A stretch of DNA of 64,000 nucleotides from Bacteroidales bacterium. Lineage in GTDB: Bacteria > Bacteroidota > Bacteroidia > Bacteroidales > Muribaculaceae. The translations under genes were made by a program, and so were the position numbers. Positions 1 through 9,728 of this stretch are shown here, piece after piece; within the stretch, counting starts at the first letter, position 1, and each line of letters opens with the position of its first letter. The stretch covers positions 1 to 64,000 of the forward strand of contig SUXJ01000012.1 in NCBI GenBank assembly GCA_015061005.1, read 5' to 3'. A model generated the notes under the pieces. The model was given only the letters and a program-made list of their open reading frames with translations, made no database searches and had not been told where the DNA came from.

Positions 1-116
1 GGAATAACTTGGCATTACGTTGGTTTTTACTGGCATTCCTCCAAAAATCAGAATTTCACAAAACCCCTGTCTGCCAATTATTTTGCCCCAAATTTCTCAA
101 TTCAACGAATTATATG

Positions 117-124
117 TAACTTTG
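117..124 (+). promoter_or_regulatory. Bacteroidales -7 promoter box for gltX
   Basis: TAACTTTG matches the Bacteroidetes -7 consensus TAnnTTTG and lies 24 nt before the gltX ATG. I see no clear TTTG at the expected -33 distance, so the upstream element is weak or degenerate. It probably drives gltX and the closely packed genes behind it. Confidence 0.6.
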
Positions 125-148
125 CAGCAGTTATATACATTAAAATAT

Positions 149-1684
149 ATGGACAGAGAAGTCAGAGTTAGATTTGCCCCCTCTCCTACGGGGCCGCTCC
201 ACATCGGCGGTGTGCGCACCGCTCTCTACAATTATCTCTTTGCTCGCCAACATGGCGGCAAAATGATTCTGCGCATTGAAGATACAGACTCCCAACGTTT
301 CGTTCCCGGAGCCGAAGCCTACATTAACGAAGCCCTAAAATGGCTCGGTATTGAAATTGACGAAGGAGTCAGCGAAGGTGGACCTTATGGTCCCTACAAG
401 CAAAGTGAACGCCGCGACATTTATCGCCAACACGTCAAGATGCTCCTTGATGCCGGCAAAGCATACATAGCATTCGACACTCCCGAAGAACTCAATGCTG
501 CTCGCGAAGCTACTGCAAACTTCCAATATGACTCTCACACTCGCTCAGCTATGCGCAACTCGCTCACTATGCCTGACGAGGAAGTTAAAGCACTCATTGA
601 CGGAGGTACGCCTTACGTGGTACGCTTTAAAATCGATGGCGGACGCGCCGTGGAGGTCAACGACCTGATTCGTGGCAAAGTCGTTATCAAAAGCGACATA
701 TTGGACGACAAAGTTCTCTACAAAAGTGCCGATGATCTGCCTACCTACCACTTGGCAAACATCGTTGACGACCACTTGATGAAGGTTTCGCACGTAATTC
801 GCGGCGAAGAATGGCTGCCGAGCGCTCCGCTCCACGTGCTTCTGTATGAAGCATTCGGTTGGGCCGACACTATGCCGCAGTTTGTCCACCTGCCCTTATT
901 GCTCAAGCCCGACGGCAAAGGCAAGCTCAGCAAGCGCGACGGCGACCGTCTCGGCTTCCCGGTCTTCCCCTTGCTGTGGACCGACCCCGAAACCGGCAAT
1001 ATCTCTCGCGGATATCGCGAGGACGGATATCTGCCTCAAGCCGTTGTAAACTTCCTCGCGCTGCTTGGTTGGAACCCCGGCGATGACACTGAGATAATGG
1101 CAATGGAAGAACTCATCAAGCGTTTCTCTCTTGAACACTGCTCTCGCTCCGGAGCAAAGTTTGCCTACGAAAAAGGAACATGGTTCAATCATCAATACCT
1201 CCAAATGCTCCCCGATGAGGAACTCGCCGAGCTTTTCAAGCCCGTTTTGCGTGCCAACGGCATAAATCCCGATGACTTCTCCAACGAATACATCTGCAAA
1301 GCAGTCGGCATGGTCAAAGGTCGCATCAACTTTGTCAGCGACCTCTGGCAACACGCGGCATTCTTCTTCGTAGCACCTTCGGAATATGAAGAAAAAAGCG
1401 TTCGCAAGCGCTGGACTCCCGAAACTCCCGCCCTGCTGAGCGAACTTATCAGTTGGCTCAAAGAATATCCGACGCCGTCGGCTGCAGATGCTGAACAACC
1501 CGTCTTGGCACGCATCAAAGAACGCCAATGGCACATGGGTAACGTGATGAACGCACTGCGCCTTGCCGTGGTCGGCGAATGCAAAGGACCTCACATGTTC
1601 GACATCATGGAGCTGCTCGGCATGACCGAAGTGGAACAGAGAGTTAACGCGGCCATTAACCGCATTAAACCCGTTGAGCAATGA
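149..1684 (+). CDS. gltX: Glutamate--tRNA ligase
   Basis: Charges tRNA-Glu with glutamate in the cytoplasm. It is a class I synthetase of about 511 aa. The HIGH-type motif appears as [11 protein letters not shown] close to the N-terminus and the KMSKS-type motif as KLSKRDG near residue 260, followed by a DRLGFPVFP stretch of the kind seen in Bacteroidetes GluRS. An in-frame start exists at position 20, but its extra 43 residues are low-complexity and lie upstream of the promoter box, so I start at the ATG at 149, which gives the usual [15 protein letters not shown] opening. The stop overlaps the argC start (ATGA), so the two are translationally coupled. Function is secure. Confidence 0.97.
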   Translation: MDREVRVRFAPSPTGPLHIGGVRTALYNYLFARQHGGKMILRIEDTDSQRFVPGAEAYINEALKWLGIEIDEGVSEGGPYGPYKQSERRDIYRQHVKMLLDAGKAYIAFDTPEELNAAREATANFQYDSHTRSAMRNSLTMPDEEVKALIDGGTPYVVRFKIDGGRAVEVNDLIRGKVVIKSDILDDKVLYKSADDLPTYHLANIVDDHLMKVSHVIRGEEWLPSAPLHVLLYEAFGWADTMPQFVHLPLLLKPDGKGKLSKRDGDRLGFPVFPLLWTDPETGNISRGYREDGYLPQAVVNFLALLGWNPGDDTEIMAMEELIKRFSLEHCSRSGAKFAYEKGTWFNHQYLQMLPDEELAELFKPVLRANGINPDDFSNEYICKAVGMVKGRINFVSDLWQHAAFFFVAPSEYEEKSVRKRWTPETPALLSELISWLKEYPTPSAADAEQPVLARIKERQWHMGNVMNALRLAVVGECKGPHMFDIMELLGMTEVEQRVNAAINRIKPVEQ

Positions 1685-2652
1685 TTAGAGCCGGAATCCT
1701 TGGCGGCGACGGATTTGCCGCCGGCGAACTCATTCGCCTCCTGATAAACCACCCCGACGTTGAACTCAACCGCGTTCAAAGCCGTCTGCACGAAGGGAAA
1801 CTAATCACTGAAGTTCACCAAGGCATGGAGGGCGAAACATATTTGCGCTTCACTGCCGATGTTAATCTCGAAGAACTTGACGTAGTGTTCTGCTGCTACC
1901 CTCACGGCCACACGTCTCGCCTCTTTGCCAACTGCACCATACCGAAAGGACTGAAAATAATTGACCTCAGCCGTGACTTCCGCATAGAAAGCGAAGACCA
2001 TGACTTCGTCTATGGTCTGCCGGAAATGAATCGCAAGCGATTGGTTCACGGTGTCACAAAAGTTGCCAATCCCGGCTCGTTTGCCACTGCCATTGAGCTT
2101 GCCATGCTCCCGTTGGCAAAAAACCTCTTGCTGAACTCCCCTATCCACATCACCGCCATCACCGGCTTCAGCGGCTCCGCTGTAGAAAAATCCAGCCCTG
2201 ACCAGCTTGCGTGGCATCGCGACAACGTCAGCATATATCAGCCGTTGGCTCATCAACACATTCCCGAAATTCGCCAAACGCTCCAAACCCTGCAATCAAC
2301 ATTCAATTCCGAAATCGAGTTCATTCCGATGCGTGGCAGCTTTGCGCGCGGAATACTCGTCACTGCCTACATGGAAATGCCGGTCAGCGTGGACCAATTA
2401 CGCAACATCTACGAGGACTACTATGCCGACCATTCTTTCACGTTCATAGTAGATCGTCGTCCCGACTTGAAAGACGTTGTCAACACCAATAAGTGCCTCA
2501 TTCACCTTGAAAAAGTTGGCACAAAACTGTTGATAACAGCCGTTATCGATAACATTCTGAAAGGTGCAGCCGGACAGGCTGTCCACAACATGAACCTCCT
2601 TTTCGGCTTACACGAAAAAGTAGGTCTTGCCCTAAAATCCTCAACCATCTAA
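1681..2652 (+). CDS. argC: N-acetyl-gamma-glutamyl-phosphate reductase homologue lacking the catalytic cysteine
   Basis: ArgC normally reduces N-acetylglutamyl phosphate (N-succinyl in some Bacteroides) to the semialdehyde in arginine synthesis. The 323-aa protein keeps the family frame: an N-terminal nucleotide-binding [28 protein letters not shown], the histidine motif HQHIPEI and the C-terminal [14 protein letters not shown]. The nucleophile motif, normally NPGCxxT, reads NPGSFAT, so residue 133 is Ser (TCG, 2077-2079). The usual TGSTGAG loop is also altered to TGFSGSA. No other arginine genes are nearby; it sits between gltX and lysS. It may be a paralogue with a new role, a weak enzyme, or the strain's only ArgC. 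The family is certain; the activity is doubtful. Confidence 0.85.
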   Translation: MIRAGILGGDGFAAGELIRLLINHPDVELNRVQSRLHEGKLITEVHQGMEGETYLRFTADVNLEELDVVFCCYPHGHTSRLFANCTIPKGLKIIDLSRDFRIESEDHDFVYGLPEMNRKRLVHGVTKVANPGSFATAIELAMLPLAKNLLLNSPIHITAITGFSGSAVEKSSPDQLAWHRDNVSIYQPLAHQHIPEIRQTLQTLQSTFNSEIEFIPMRGSFARGILVTAYMEMPVSVDQLRNIYEDYYADHSFTFIVDRRPDLKDVVNTNKCLIHLEKVGTKLLITAVIDNILKGAAGQAVHNMNLLFGLHEKVGLALKSSTI

Positions 2653-2664
2653 GGAACTCACATT

Positions 2665-4176
2665 ATGCAACAACTCAGCGAACAAGAGCAAATCAGACGC
2701 AACTCCATGGAGCAAATGCGCGCCATGGGTATCGAACCATATCCCGCAGCGGAATTTGTCGTAACAGGCTATTCCGATGAAATCCGCAATAACTTCTCCG
2801 ATGAACTCGAGCCGCCTCGCCAAGTGGCTATTGCCGGCAGAATCATGAGCCGACGAATCATGGGTAAAGCCGCATTCGTCGAACTCAAAGATAGCAAAGG
2901 GCGCATTCAGGTCTATATCAGCCGAGACGACATCTGCCCCGGCGATGACAAAGAACTCTACAACACCGTATTCAAAAAACTCCTCGACATCGGTGACTTT
3001 ATCGGCATTCGCGGTTTCGTGTTCCGCACTCGCACCGGTGAAATCACGGTCCACGCCAAGGAAATGCTCGTCTTGAGTAAAAGCCTGCGCCCGCTCCCTA
3101 TCGTAAAAGTAAAAGACGGCGTTACCTACGACTCGTTCGATGATCCCGAGTTACGCTATCGTCGCCGCTACGTTGACTTGATCGTAAACGAAGGCGTACG
3201 CGACATTTTCATCAAGCGAACCAAAGTGTTCAACTCCATGCGCAACTTCTTCAACGAACATGGCTACATGGAAGTTGAAACCCCCATTCTGCAGTCAATC
3301 CCCGGAGGTGCATCTGCGCGTCCGTTCATCACTCACCATAATGCTCTCGACATTCCCTTGTACCTGCGCATTGCCGATGAACTATACTTGAAACGCCTTA
3401 TCGTTGGCGGATTTGAAGGCGTTTATGAGTTCTCCAAAAACTTCCGCAACGAAGGCATGGACCGTACCCATAACCCCGAGTTTACTTGCATGGAAATATA
3501 CGTTTCCTACAAGGACTATAATTGGATGATGAACTTCACCGAACAAATGCTGGAACGAATCTGCATGGAAGTGAACGGAACAACCGACGTCACTGTGGGC
3601 GACAATGTCATCTCATTCAAAGCACCTTTCAAACGCGTAACAATGACCGAAGCCATCAAGGAGCATACCGGCATTGACATCTCCGGAATGAATGAAGAGC
3701 AATTGCGCGACGTTTGCAAACAACTCCATATCGACGTTGACCCCTCTATGGGTAAGGGCAAACTAATCGATGAAATATTCGGCGAAAAGTGTGAAGGAAA
3801 ATATATCCAACCCACATTCATCACCGACTACCCCATTGAGATGTCTCCGCTCACCAAGCGCCATCGCAGCAACCCCGAACTGACAGAACGTTTCGAACTG
3901 ATGGTAAACGGCAAGGAACTCGCAAATGCTTACTCCGAGCTCAATGACCCCATTGACCAATACGAACGCTTCGTAGAACAAATGAAACTAGCCGACAAGG
4001 GCGATGACGAAGCTATGATTATTGACCATGACTTCATTCGCGCGCTTGAATACGGCATGCCCCCCACTTCGGGGATGGGCATAGGAATGGACCGACTGGT
4101 AATGCTCATGACCGGTCAGGTTGCCATTCAAGAAGTACTCTTGTTCCCTCAAATGAAGCCCGAAAAAAATAACTAA
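2665..4176 (+). CDS. lysS: Lysine--tRNA ligase, class II
   Basis: Charges tRNA-Lys. At 503 aa it is close to the E. coli length. An N-terminal OB-fold anticodon-binding domain is visible ([19 protein letters not shown]), then the class II core with motif 2 ([15 protein letters not shown]) and motif 3 ([12 protein letters not shown]) near the C-terminus. It starts 12 bp after argC and is followed by gpsA one base after its stop, so it lies inside the same transcription unit. The order lysS-gpsA-pgi is, from memory, common in Bacteroides, which supports the block being ancestral rather than acquired. Confidence 0.97.
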   Translation: MQQLSEQEQIRRNSMEQMRAMGIEPYPAAEFVVTGYSDEIRNNFSDELEPPRQVAIAGRIMSRRIMGKAAFVELKDSKGRIQVYISRDDICPGDDKELYNTVFKKLLDIGDFIGIRGFVFRTRTGEITVHAKEMLVLSKSLRPLPIVKVKDGVTYDSFDDPELRYRRRYVDLIVNEGVRDIFIKRTKVFNSMRNFFNEHGYMEVETPILQSIPGGASARPFITHHNALDIPLYLRIADELYLKRLIVGGFEGVYEFSKNFRNEGMDRTHNPEFTCMEIYVSYKDYNWMMNFTEQMLERICMEVNGTTDVTVGDNVISFKAPFKRVTMTEAIKEHTGIDISGMNEEQLRDVCKQLHIDVDPSMGKGKLIDEIFGEKCEGKYIQPTFITDYPIEMSPLTKRHRSNPELTERFELMVNGKELANAYSELNDPIDQYERFVEQMKLADKGDDEAMIIDHDFIRALEYGMPPTSGMGIGMDRLVMLMTGQVAIQEVLLFPQMKPEKNN

Positions 4177-4177
4177 T

Positions 4178-5188
4178 ATGCCACTGACACCTGAAAACAC
4201 AATCAACACCATTGCCGTCATGGGCGGCGGCAGTTGGGCTACTGCGCTTGCCAAGATTCTGCTCCGAAACTGCAAGAGCATCGTTTGGTATATGCGCCGC
4301 GAAGACCGTATTCAGGAATTTCGCGAGAGCGGTCATAATCCGGCATATCTGAGCGATGTGGAGTTTGACGTAGACCGCATTCACTTCACTCCCGACATAA
4401 ATGAGGCTGTACGATTAGCCGACACCGTATTGTTGGCAATGCCATCGCCTTATTTCCTTGCCCACATGCAGAAAATAACCGAACCGCTGCACAACAAAAC
4501 CGTGATTTCTGCAATTAAAGGCATCGTGCCCGAAGCAAACATGACAATTGCCGAATACATGGTCCACAAATACGGCGTGGAACCGGACCGCATGATGGTA
4601 ATCGGCGGACCATGCCATGCCGAGGAAGTTGCCATGGATCGCGTGAGCTACATCACTATCGGCTGCACAGACCAAGCCCGCTGCGACCTATTGAGCAAAT
4701 ATATCAGCTCACGCAGCATCCACGCCATCACGTCCGATGACGTGCAGGGCATTGAATTTGCCGCGGTGCTCAAAAACGTGTATGCCATCGTCTCCGGCAT
4801 CGTTCAAGGAATGAAGATGGGCGACAACTTCACTGCAATGCTCGTCAGCAATGCCGTGAGAGAAATGGAGCGCTTCCTTGATGCCGTTGAACATCGCCCG
4901 CGCAACATTTGCGACTCGGTCTACCTCGGTGACCTCCTCGTTACCTCTTACTCCAAATTCAGTCGAAACCACAACTTCGGCTCTATGATTGGCAACGGCT
5001 ACCGCGTAAAAGCGGCATTCATGGAAATGGACCAAACCGCCGAAGGATACTACGGCACCAAGTGCATCCACGAAATTAATGAGAAATACGGCGTTGAGAT
5101 GCCTATTCTCGACAATCTCTATGCCATTCTCTACGAAAACCTGCCTCCGCGACGTGCCCTATCGCGCATCGCCACCCAACTTTCATAA
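4178..5188 (+). CDS. gpsA: Glycerol-3-phosphate dehydrogenase [NAD(P)+]
   Basis: Reduces dihydroxyacetone phosphate to sn-glycerol-3-phosphate, the backbone precursor of phospholipids. The 336-aa protein has the N-terminal Rossmann motif VMGGGSWATALAKI, the conserved GGPCHAEEV segment, and the catalytic-lysine region EFAAVLKNVYAI followed by the substrate-binding helix. It begins one base after lysS ends, so the two genes are certainly co-transcribed. Length and motifs are normal for the family. Confidence 0.96.
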   Translation: MPLTPENTINTIAVMGGGSWATALAKILLRNCKSIVWYMRREDRIQEFRESGHNPAYLSDVEFDVDRIHFTPDINEAVRLADTVLLAMPSPYFLAHMQKITEPLHNKTVISAIKGIVPEANMTIAEYMVHKYGVEPDRMMVIGGPCHAEEVAMDRVSYITIGCTDQARCDLLSKYISSRSIHAITSDDVQGIEFAAVLKNVYAIVSGIVQGMKMGDNFTAMLVSNAVREMERFLDAVEHRPRNICDSVYLGDLLVTSYSKFSRNHNFGSMIGNGYRVKAAFMEMDQTAEGYYGTKCIHEINEKYGVEMPILDNLYAILYENLPPRRALSRIATQLS

Positions 5189-5220
5189 TAACAAACATAA
5201 CCCTCTCACCATAACGAAAA

Positions 5221-6546
5221 GTGAAAACATTCGATATTAACGTTAACGACGCCACATGTCCCGGCGTCACTCTTGAATCGATTCAAGAACTCCAAAACGA
5301 AGCTACTCAAGCTCTCAACACGGTGCTCAACGGCACAGGAGCCGGGAATGACTTCCTCGGCTGGGTCAACCTCCCCTCTGAAACAATCAATTCCGACCTC
5401 ATCGATGAAATAACTTCAGTGGCAAACGTGCTGCGCGCTGAATGCGAAGCCGTTGTGTGCATCGGTATCGGAGGCAGCTATCTCGGCGCAAAAGCCGTAA
5501 TCGAAGCTCTCAAAAATCAATTCGCACCCACCAAACCCGAACTCCTCTTTGCAGGCCACAACATCGGCGAAGACTACCTTGCCGAACTCATGGACTACCT
5601 TGCCGACAAACGTTTCGGCATCATTGTTATATCCAAATCCGGCACCACAACCGAACCGGCCATAGCATTCCGACTGCTGCGCAATTTGCTCGAAAGCAAA
5701 GTTGGGCGCGAGGAAGCCGCCAAACTCACCGTAGCTATAACAGATGCAAAACGCGGAGCCTTGCGTACACTCGCCACTGAAGAAGGCTATGCTTCGTTCA
5801 TTATCGATGACAACATTGGCGGACGCTTCTCGGTGCTCAGCCCCGTTGGATTGCTCCCAATAGCAGTTGCAGGGTTCAACATTCGCGCCCTGATTCAAGG
5901 CGCCGCCGACATGCAAACCATCTGCGCCAAACCCGGCAACCCCGCCGAACTCTACGCAATGACGCGAAATGCCCTCTATCGCGCAGGCAAAAAGACCGAA
6001 ATCCTTGTAAACTACAACCCTAAACTTCACTTCTTTGCCGAATGGTGGAAACAACTCTATGGAGAAAGCGAAGGCAAAGACCTCAAAGGAATATTCCCTG
6101 CCGCAGTTGATAACTCCACTGACCTCCACTCAATGGGCCAATGGATTCAAGACGGCGAACGCACCATCTTTGAAACCGTAATCTCGGTTGAAAATCAGCA
6201 GCGAGAAGTGGTGATTCCTACCGATGAAGCAAACCTCGACGGCCTCAACTTCATTGCAGGAAAGCGCGTGGACCACGTCAACAAAATGGCAGAACTCGGA
6301 ACTCGCATCGCCCACATCGACGGCGGCGTCCCCGAACTGACTCTGACCATCTCCGAACTCAGTGAATACACTCTCGGACAACTCATCTACTTCTTTGAAA
6401 TCGGATGCGGCATCAGCGGCTATATGCTCGGTGTAAACCCCTTCAACCAACCCGGTGTGGAGGACTATAAGCGAAACATGTTTGCCCTACTTGAAAAACC
6501 CGGCTACGAAGCAGAAACTAAAGCGATTAAAGCCCGCCTGAATTAA
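5221..6546 (+). CDS. pgi: Glucose-6-phosphate isomerase
   Basis: Interconverts glucose-6-phosphate and fructose-6-phosphate in glycolysis and gluconeogenesis. The 441-aa protein is of the shorter bacterial type. Landmarks are [13 protein letters not shown], the phosphate-binding [10 protein letters not shown] and [14 protein letters not shown]. The start codon is GTG at 5221 (MKTFDINV); no upstream in-frame ATG fits. It is the last gene of the gltX operon and is followed at once by a strong hairpin terminator. Confidence 0.96.
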   Translation: MKTFDINVNDATCPGVTLESIQELQNEATQALNTVLNGTGAGNDFLGWVNLPSETINSDLIDEITSVANVLRAECEAVVCIGIGGSYLGAKAVIEALKNQFAPTKPELLFAGHNIGEDYLAELMDYLADKRFGIIVISKSGTTTEPAIAFRLLRNLLESKVGREEAAKLTVAITDAKRGALRTLATEEGYASFIIDDNIGGRFSVLSPVGLLPIAVAGFNIRALIQGAADMQTICAKPGNPAELYAMTRNALYRAGKKTEILVNYNPKLHFFAEWWKQLYGESEGKDLKGIFPAAVDNSTDLHSMGQWIQDGERTIFETVISVENQQREVVIPTDEANLDGLNFIAGKRVDHVNKMAELGTRIAHIDGGVPELTLTISELSEYTLGQLIYFFEIGCGISGYMLGVNPFNQPGVEDYKRNMFALLEKPGYEAETKAIKARLN

Positions 6547-6573
6547 ACAAAACATAGATTCTTATAGTGAGAT

Positions 6574-6617
6574 TATGCCCCCTGTCAAACTTCCCCTGAC
6601 AGAGGGCATAACTTTTT
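6574..6617 (+). terminator. Intrinsic terminator after pgi
   Basis: A 14-bp stem (TATGCCCCCTGTCA against TGACAGAGGGCATA, one mismatch) with a 9-nt loop is followed by a run of five T. It closes the gltX-pgi operon. Confidence 0.85.
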
Positions 6618-6681
6618 CCGACCTTCACTGTCGCCTAATCTTCCGCTTTTATCGCTCATTATAACTACCCCAACACAATAC

Positions 6682-6718
6682 AAATCGGGCAGCCCACTTG
6701 TTTGGAGCCGCCCGATTT
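6682..6718 (-). terminator. Hairpin terminator for the 6743-9556 gene
   Basis: Perfect 9-bp stem AAATCGGGC / GCCCGATTT just downstream of the minus-strand gene's stop. The T-rich tail is short, so termination may be modest. With the pgi terminator it separates the two convergent units; the rest of 6547-6742 shows nothing else. Confidence 0.65.
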
Positions 6719-6742
6719 CATATTTAACCTATCTTTGGTTCG

Positions 6743-9556
6743 TTACTTAACCAAAACCTTCTTGCCATTTATAATATTGATGCCCTTAACGGGTACGCTC
6801 AAGCGGCGACCCTGCAGGTCATAAATGCCCTGAACCTTGTCAGATTCAACCGTGATTTCTTCAATGCCGGTATTACCGTTTCTGTCCACTTCTTCGAGAT
6901 ACCAGTTACAGCGTTCGTGGAACACTGAATTGCGATTAACCACATGCTCGGCCTCGCCTTTGTCATAATGATTATACAACCACTGTCCGGCACTTCCGGT
7001 AGTATTTGATTTCACCGTAAATGCACCAATCACCTTACTCTGCGAGGGGTAGAAGGTATATGTTTCTTCTCCGCCCAAACCATATGTGCCGGTGATTCCG
7101 GTCTCGAACACAACATTATATGGTGTAAACACGTTAGCATCGCCTGCGGCTTCATCAAAAAGGAACGCTGAGTTCGCAGAAGGCTCTGCCGTCATAGCCA
7201 TCTGACCGGTTGCTGCCGACGGGGTGATATACCAGCCGCCTTCAACTCCTTTGAAGCGATAGTACTTGCCGGCTTCGGGAAGATGCACTTGCACCTTTGC
7301 AACTTCTGCCGCAAGCGCTTCGGTTGCTGCCGTAATCGCACCGGCATCTGTATCCGTGAGTACTGCCTGCAATGTACCAACGAACGTCATTATCGTTTCG
7401 TAATCTGTACCATACAAGTAACCCAACTCTTCACCGAAGTGTTCCGCGGTATATCCATCTATGCTTTGAAGAAGTGCCTCAGCTTCGGCAACGGCCGCAA
7501 CGTAAGGTGCGGCACTAAACAGCGCACGAACATCGTCAGCACTCTTTGACGCCTTTGCGGCATCGAGCATTTCTTGAGTAATGAACTCAGCGAAAGCTGT
7601 GCTCATAAGGCTGTCGAAGTCGCTGTCAGTCAGCTCGCCGAAGCGGAGGAACGAACCGACATCATTTTGACTGTTTGCATGATTCCAAATCGAGAGAAAA
7701 CCATTGATATCGTTAATATGGCAAATCGCATTGTCGGGGTGACGCAATGAGACACCTTCGGTTCCGGTTGAGTTAGTTACGACGAGGAATTCAATGGGAG
7801 TTTCTGTGAATATACCTTTTGACTGGTTGGGAGTGGCTACTTGGAGTCCCTTGTTTGCGTCAACTGCGATAGTGTGAAGAGTTGCCTTCAGGTTGCCTTC
7901 GGTAGTAAAGCCCTTTGCATCAAGATAAAACAGACGCTCGGGGACAAATGCATCTGCGTTCGTACCATTGCGAGTGTCAACTTGATTGGTAGCGGCATTA
8001 TAGAGTAGATTTGAGCAAGTGCCATTATCTGTCGCGCCTTTTTTGCGGATATCAATGCGATAAACTTCTTCATCTTCAAAGGGGAACGTCCAAGTACCGA
8101 TAACGTTAAACACTTTGTTTTCGATAGTAACAACATTATCATCACCTTCCAATCCGGTCGCAGAGAAGAAAGGAACGGCAGGGATAATGGTTGCCGCATC
8201 GGTATCGGTTTCTACTTCAACGGTCATGGTCAATGTTTGATCACCAAAAGCGGGGAATTTGAAAACGACTTCAGTCGAACCGTTAATTATCTCCTCTGCT
8301 TCCGCTTCAGAATACGCATTTACAAACCAATATGAGTATCCACCCTTACCTGCAGCATACTTGGGCGTTACTGCTTTGGGTTGACAATTCAAATATGTTG
8401 AGCTTGTCTCGAAGCGTATGGTATTTACGCCGGCTTTATATTCTTCAGGTTTGGTGGTCCATGAGTCCATCAATGTTGATTTCGGAATATAGGCTACGAA
8501 CTGTGCAGCATTTTCTTTGGTATCAACTGCCGATACTACTTCACCGCTCTTACCTACGTATTTGCCGGTGGTATATTGCTGAAGATAGAAGGCAATAGTT
8601 GTTGTACCGGTAACGGCATTTGATGACTGAACGATCTCTGCCGAAGGATCAACGGCAACAACCTTAAACAGATTGGTTGGTTGTAAAGTCGCAGTCTTCG
8701 CAGAACCCGCACCGTTGAAATAATAATCATAACCGCCGTTATTATCTTTGCACTGTAACGTTATTACGGCTCCGTCAACAATTTTCGTTGGAACACTTGC
8801 ATTCTCGCCCAATTCTATAAGTGGAACGTAATTTACCGTAATTACCTGATTATCATCAGCCGTCTTGGTGGTTGCCACATAATCACTCAGATATTCGCCA
8901 TATACTGGAACGGTAATTGTTTCGCCAACCGGCACAAAAGTTGTCGAAGTCGTTGTTACTCCGTCCTTAACCTCATTTATGGTTAGTTTGTAGTAGTTGC
9001 TCAGATCAATAATATTCTGAACGGTCCATACTCCGGTACCGGAATTATATGTATTACCGTTGAAGTTAAACCATTTGTCTCCAAGGCTGAGACGCACATA
9101 GTACTCGCCGCCTACATCCGGAGTTTCAAAGCAGTCACCGCCGCCAAACAGCGTGACTCCGTTGCCGTCCGGAGTCGGTTTGACTGCCGTAAACTTCGCT
9201 ACCGTAGCTGACTCCTTTGACCCGAATGTAGTGATATTCGTGTTCTGCAAATAGGCATCTTCTCCGCCAAAGGTCTTCTTGATATAGAAGGTACCGTCAC
9301 CGGCAGGCTCCCAATCAAAAAACATTTCTTCTTTCAGTGGCATTCTGACGCGGTTTGCCTGCCCGCAATAATACGTATCTTGATTATTGTTTGTGCCTTG
9401 AGTACACCGGATAGCAATGCGTTTTGTAGTCTCTGCCGCTTTTAGTTCATCTGCGGTCAAACGCAATCCGCTTGCCTGTTCGTTAGTCAATTCAGCGCCG
9501 GCAGTCATAACTGCAAACAGTGCTCCTAATAATAGAGTAAATTTCTTCATAAGCAT
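6743..9556 (-). CDS. Large secreted protein with T9SS-like C-terminal tail (paralogue A)
   Basis: I do not recognise a named family. The 937-aa protein starts with a signal peptide (MKKFTLLLGALFAVMTAGA; either of two Mets two codons apart may be the start). Its first ~190 residues are nearly the same as those of the next gene upstream (9729-12188), including FGSKESATVAKFTA and GTGVWTVQNI. The middle has alternating beta-rich and helical stretches, the latter (about residues 640-780) resembling short three-helix FIVAR-like segments. The end, IYDLQGRRL...GINIINGKKVLVK, is a T9SS sorting-like tail typical of exported Bacteroidales proteins. It is likely cell-surface or released and may bind carbohydrate or another host polymer, but no catalytic motif is visible. 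It has its own unusual promoter at 9587-9640. Confidence 0.75.
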   Translation of the reverse strand: MLMKKFTLLLGALFAVMTAGAELTNEQASGLRLTADELKAAETTKRIAIRCTQGTNNNQDTYYCGQANRVRMPLKEEMFFDWEPAGDGTFYIKKTFGGEDAYLQNTNITTFGSKESATVAKFTAVKPTPDGNGVTLFGGGDCFETPDVGGEYYVRLSLGDKWFNFNGNTYNSGTGVWTVQNIIDLSNYYKLTINEVKDGVTTTSTTFVPVGETITVPVYGEYLSDYVATTKTADDNQVITVNYVPLIELGENASVPTKIVDGAVITLQCKDNNGGYDYYFNGAGSAKTATLQPTNLFKVVAVDPSAEIVQSSNAVTGTTTIAFYLQQYTTGKYVGKSGEVVSAVDTKENAAQFVAYIPKSTLMDSWTTKPEEYKAGVNTIRFETSSTYLNCQPKAVTPKYAAGKGGYSYWFVNAYSEAEAEEIINGSTEVVFKFPAFGDQTLTMTVEVETDTDAATIIPAVPFFSATGLEGDDNVVTIENKVFNVIGTWTFPFEDEEVYRIDIRKKGATDNGTCSNLLYNAATNQVDTRNGTNADAFVPERLFYLDAKGFTTEGNLKATLHTIAVDANKGLQVATPNQSKGIFTETPIEFLVVTNSTGTEGVSLRHPDNAICHINDINGFLSIWNHANSQNDVGSFLRFGELTDSDFDSLMSTAFAEFITQEMLDAAKASKSADDVRALFSAAPYVAAVAEAEALLQSIDGYTAEHFGEELGYLYGTDYETIMTFVGTLQAVLTDTDAGAITAATEALAAEVAKVQVHLPEAGKYYRFKGVEGGWYITPSAATGQMAMTAEPSANSAFLFDEAAGDANVFTPYNVVFETGITGTYGLGGEETYTFYPSQSKVIGAFTVKSNTTGSAGQWLYNHYDKGEAEHVVNRNSVFHERCNWYLEEVDRNGNTGIEEITVESDKVQGIYDLQGRRLSVPVKGINIINGKKVLVK

Positions 9557-9586
9557 TTATATTTATGATTATAGGTAATTAAAGTG

Positions 9587-9640
9587 CAAATTTACACAAA
9601 AGTTAACTTTTACCCCCCCCAAAATGTTAAACATTGTTAA
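9587..9640 (-). promoter_or_regulatory. G8-tract / TTAAC-repeat promoter (copy 1)
   Basis: Read on the minus strand: TTAAC-N5-TTAAC (half-sites 10 bp apart, within 9626-9640), then eight G (9613-9620), then 18 bp, then the -7 box TAAATTTG (9587-9594). The start codon follows about 30 nt later. The G tract lies where a -33 TTTG would be expected. The same layout with the same spacing occurs at 19549-19603, and in degenerate form at 12215-12270. Confidence 0.7.
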
Positions 9641-9658
9641 CACCAAAGCTCTCTAAAC

Positions 9659-9692
9659 AAAAAGCAGGCCGCCCGTCTGTGGGCAGCCTGCT
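9659..9692 (-). terminator. Intrinsic terminator for the 9729-12188 gene
   Basis: On the minus strand a 12-bp stem AGCAGGCTGCCC / GGGCGGCCTGCT (one mismatch) with a 6-nt loop runs into a T5 tract. It separates the two tandem paralogues, which are therefore transcribed individually. Confidence 0.85.
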
Positions 9693-9728
9693 CCATGCTG
9701 ATTATAATCTGTAATTAACTGAGGCTGT

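Noticed and set aside
20-148. 43-residue N-terminal extension of gltX
   Set aside because: It would be upstream of or across the promoter box and is absent from the family's normal start.
896-1681. 261-aa open frame opposite gltX
   Set aside because: Antisense shadow of a well-conserved synthetase gene.
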